From NCBI GenBank assembly GCA_937141995.1, contig CAKZQX010000647.1:1-6545 (forward strand): 6,545 nt of DNA, read 5' to 3'. The position numbers and the translations under genes were made by a program. Shown here piece after piece: positions 5,692 through 6,545 of this stretch. The stretch is from an uncultured Chloroflexaceae bacterium (lineage in GTDB: Bacteria > Chloroflexota > Chloroflexia > Chloroflexales > Chloroflexaceae). The notes under the pieces were generated by a model. That model was not told the origin of the DNA and searched no databases. It saw only the letters and a program-made list of their open reading frames with translations. Positions within the stretch are counted from its first letter, which is position 1. Each line of letters begins with the position of its first letter.

Positions 5692-5888
5692 ACACGCGTT
5701 ACGCGGTGCGTGTTCAAACCGGGCGTTTCACCCGATGGAAGCCCGATTCGCCTGCGGCAGCATGGTACTTTTTGATCTTTTGCACCAAAATGTTGCACTT
5801 TGTGCAAATGTTTGGTGCAAAAGCATGGAATCTTCCGCCCTGCCGGAGGCGATATCAACTTCCGGGGGAGGGACCGCGTAACTCCTGT
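5692..5888. mobile_element. MITE-like element, copy C (197 bp)
   Basis: The left end is ACACGCGTTACGCGGT (5692-5707) and the right end is ACCGCGTAACTCCTGT (5873-5888). The right end is the exact inverse of the left end of copy B, 427 bp away. Flanks are TAAACTAA (5685-5692) and TAAACTGA (5888-5895). The subterminal stem is GCCTGCGGCAG (5750-5760) with CTGCCGGAGGC (5840-5850). The central hairpin arms are 5777-5798 and 5802-5823 with loop TTT and three adjacent mismatches in the middle. Same orientation as copies A and B, and non-coding. Confidence 0.7.
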
Positions 5889-5904
5889 AAACTGATTGCA
5901 AACC

Positions 5905-5929
5905 GGCGGGCACCTGTAACATGCCCGCC
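5905..5929 (+). terminator. Probable displaced terminator of the lipoprotein gene
   Basis: GGCGGGCA (5905-5912), a nine-base loop and TGCCCGCC (5922-5929) form a perfect GC-rich stem followed by CGTTGTGTATTGTG, moderately T-rich. If the element array is removed between its TAAACTGA repeats, this hairpin would lie about 20 bases after the lipoprotein stop, the expected place for an intrinsic terminator. The T-tract is imperfect, so strength is uncertain. Confidence 0.5.
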
Positions 5930-5974
5930 CGTTGTGTATTGTGTAGCACGCTTTATTTTCCGCTGATACCAATG

Positions 5975-6033
5975 TGCCGGCAACCCGGCAATCAACAGGA
6001 ACGGGCGCAACGAGCGTAGCGGCGGCCCGTTCC
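5975..6033. other. Two small hairpins between convergent genes
   Basis: TGCCGG/CCGGCA (5975-5980 and 5985-5990, loop CAAC) is followed by GGAACGGGC/GCCCGTTCC (5998-6006 and 6025-6033, 18-base loop). Both are perfect stems and lie downstream of the minus-strand propeller gene as well as the plus-strand lipoprotein gene. Neither has a clear T-run, so a role in termination or mRNA 3'-end stability is only a guess. Confidence 0.4.
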
Positions 6034-6043
6034 CGTTCATCAT

Positions 6044-6070
6044 CTCTGCGTCCTCTGTGTCCTCTGTGGC
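6044..6070. repeat. Three 9-bp units CTCTG(C/T)GTC-type
   Basis: CTCTGCGTC, CTCTGTGTC and CTCTGTGGC follow each other directly. Tracts of this kind are common between genes in several phyla, including Chloroflexota, and I recognise the pattern but no function. It lies 42 bases from the end of the propeller gene. Confidence 0.55.
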
Positions 6071-6111
6071 TATGACAACACATCGGTATGAGTGGTTCGC
6101 TCTCCAGCAAC

Positions 6112-6545
6112 TTAGCGGGACCAGTTCGGGCTCTGGTCCTGCGCCGGGTCATTTGAGATATTGCCCGGGTCGCTGCCGTCGGCGTTCATCAGGTAGATCT
6201 CCGCATTGCCGTCCCGGTCGCTGGTGAAGGCAATAAACTGCCCATCCGGGGACCAGGTGGGCTGCGTATCCTGCCCCGACGTATCGGTAAGGTTGCGCAG
6301 GTTCCCGCCCGGCACGCTGCTCAGGTAGATCTCGGCGTTACCGTCCCGGTCAGAGGTAAACGCAATGGTTTGCCCATCCGGCGACCAGGCCGGTGTACCC
6401 TCCATCGCCGGGTCATTTGAGAGGTTGCGCGGGTTGCTGCCATCGGCGTTCATCAGGTAGATCTCCGCATTGCCGTCCCGGTTGGAGGTGAACGCAATGG
6501 TTTGCCCATCCGGCGACCAGGCCGGTGTACCCTCCATCGCCGGGT
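6112..6545 (-). CDS. TolB/PD40-like beta-propeller protein, C-terminal part (5' end outside window)
   Basis: The frame is open from the window edge to the TAA at 6112-6114, giving about 143 residues. It contains three complete 44-residue repeats, each with W-S-P-D-G-Q-x-I-A-F-T-S-x-R-D-G-N-A-E-I-Y-L, and a truncated fourth ending NWSR. This is the PD40 (WD40-like beta propeller) motif, found in TolB and in many exported Chloroflexota proteins that are often fused to kinase, peptidase or regulatory domains. The blades fold into a propeller that typically binds proteins or peptides. The N-terminal part that would define the partner domain and localisation is not visible. Adjacent blades share long identical DNA, suggesting recent blade duplication. 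An intact start cannot be assigned; the internal ATGs belong to the repeats. Confidence 0.85.
   Translation of the reverse strand, partial: PAMEGTPAWSPDGQTIAFTSNRDGNAEIYLMNADGSNPRNLSNDPAMEGTPAWSPDGQTIAFTSDRDGNAEIYLSSVPGGNLRNLTDTSGQDTQPTWSPDGQFIAFTSDRDGNAEIYLMNADGSDPGNISNDPAQDQSPNWSR
6361..6545 (-). repeat. 132-bp tandem repeat in the propeller gene
   Basis: 6361-6413 and 6493-6545 are identical over 53 bases, and the window ends inside the second copy. The period is 132 bp, or 44 codons. The third blade (further toward 6112) is more diverged. Confidence 0.9.

Noticed and set aside
5446..5888. CRISPR-like array
   Set aside because: The repeated blocks are inverted-ended elements of 197 bp with internal homology, not short repeats with unique spacers of constant length, and no cas genes are nearby.

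Overview
The window looks like chromosome of a Chloroflexota bacterium, most likely class Chloroflexia (a Chloroflexus/Roseiflexus-type lineage). This is an inference from several traits together: moderately high GC, a DUF2227-type metal-binding membrane protein, a TolB/PD40-type propeller protein, a Thr/Pro-rich PepSY lipoprotein, and intergenic tracts built from short TTCTC/GAGAA and CTCTGTGTC units. No RNA genes, CRISPR arrays or phage genes are visible.

Left part (1-2134). The 3' end of an ECF-type sigma factor gene (+) meets a convergent minus-strand series: a LOG-family phosphoribohydrolase-like gene (249-830), an ATP-grasp protein (947-1747) and a 71-residue hypothetical protein (1919-2134). 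The ATG starts chosen for the three minus-strand genes are supported by Shine-Dalgarno sequences. The spacers upstream of the first two share GAGAACAAA motifs and a TACAAT box.

Middle (2135-4463). A divergent intergenic region holds a decayed, non-coding, MITE-like element (2316-2584). After it come a TATAAT box and a perfect 11-bp leader hairpin, then a probable two-gene operon: a DUF2227 membrane protein (2835-3386) and an alpha/beta hydrolase (3412-4302).

Right part (4464-6545). A lipoprotein with one N-terminal PepSY-like region, a Pro/Thr-rich spacer, two nearly identical PepSY repeats and an 11-residue poly-Asp tail ends at 5441. Its stop codon overlaps the target-site repeat of a small tandem array of MITE-like elements: two copies of 197 bp plus a 37-bp left-end fragment, with TAAACTGA or a one-base variant at every junction. 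Beyond the array are a likely displaced terminator, other small hairpins, and the 3' end of a minus-strand beta-propeller gene whose 132-bp repeats run off the window.

The most notable item is the repeat family (copies A, B and C). It has 16-bp inverted ends, target duplications of about 7-8 bp, a subterminal stem and a central 22-bp hairpin. The hairpin has changed sequence between copies while staying self-complementary. I could not assign the family to a known insertion sequence from the sequence alone.
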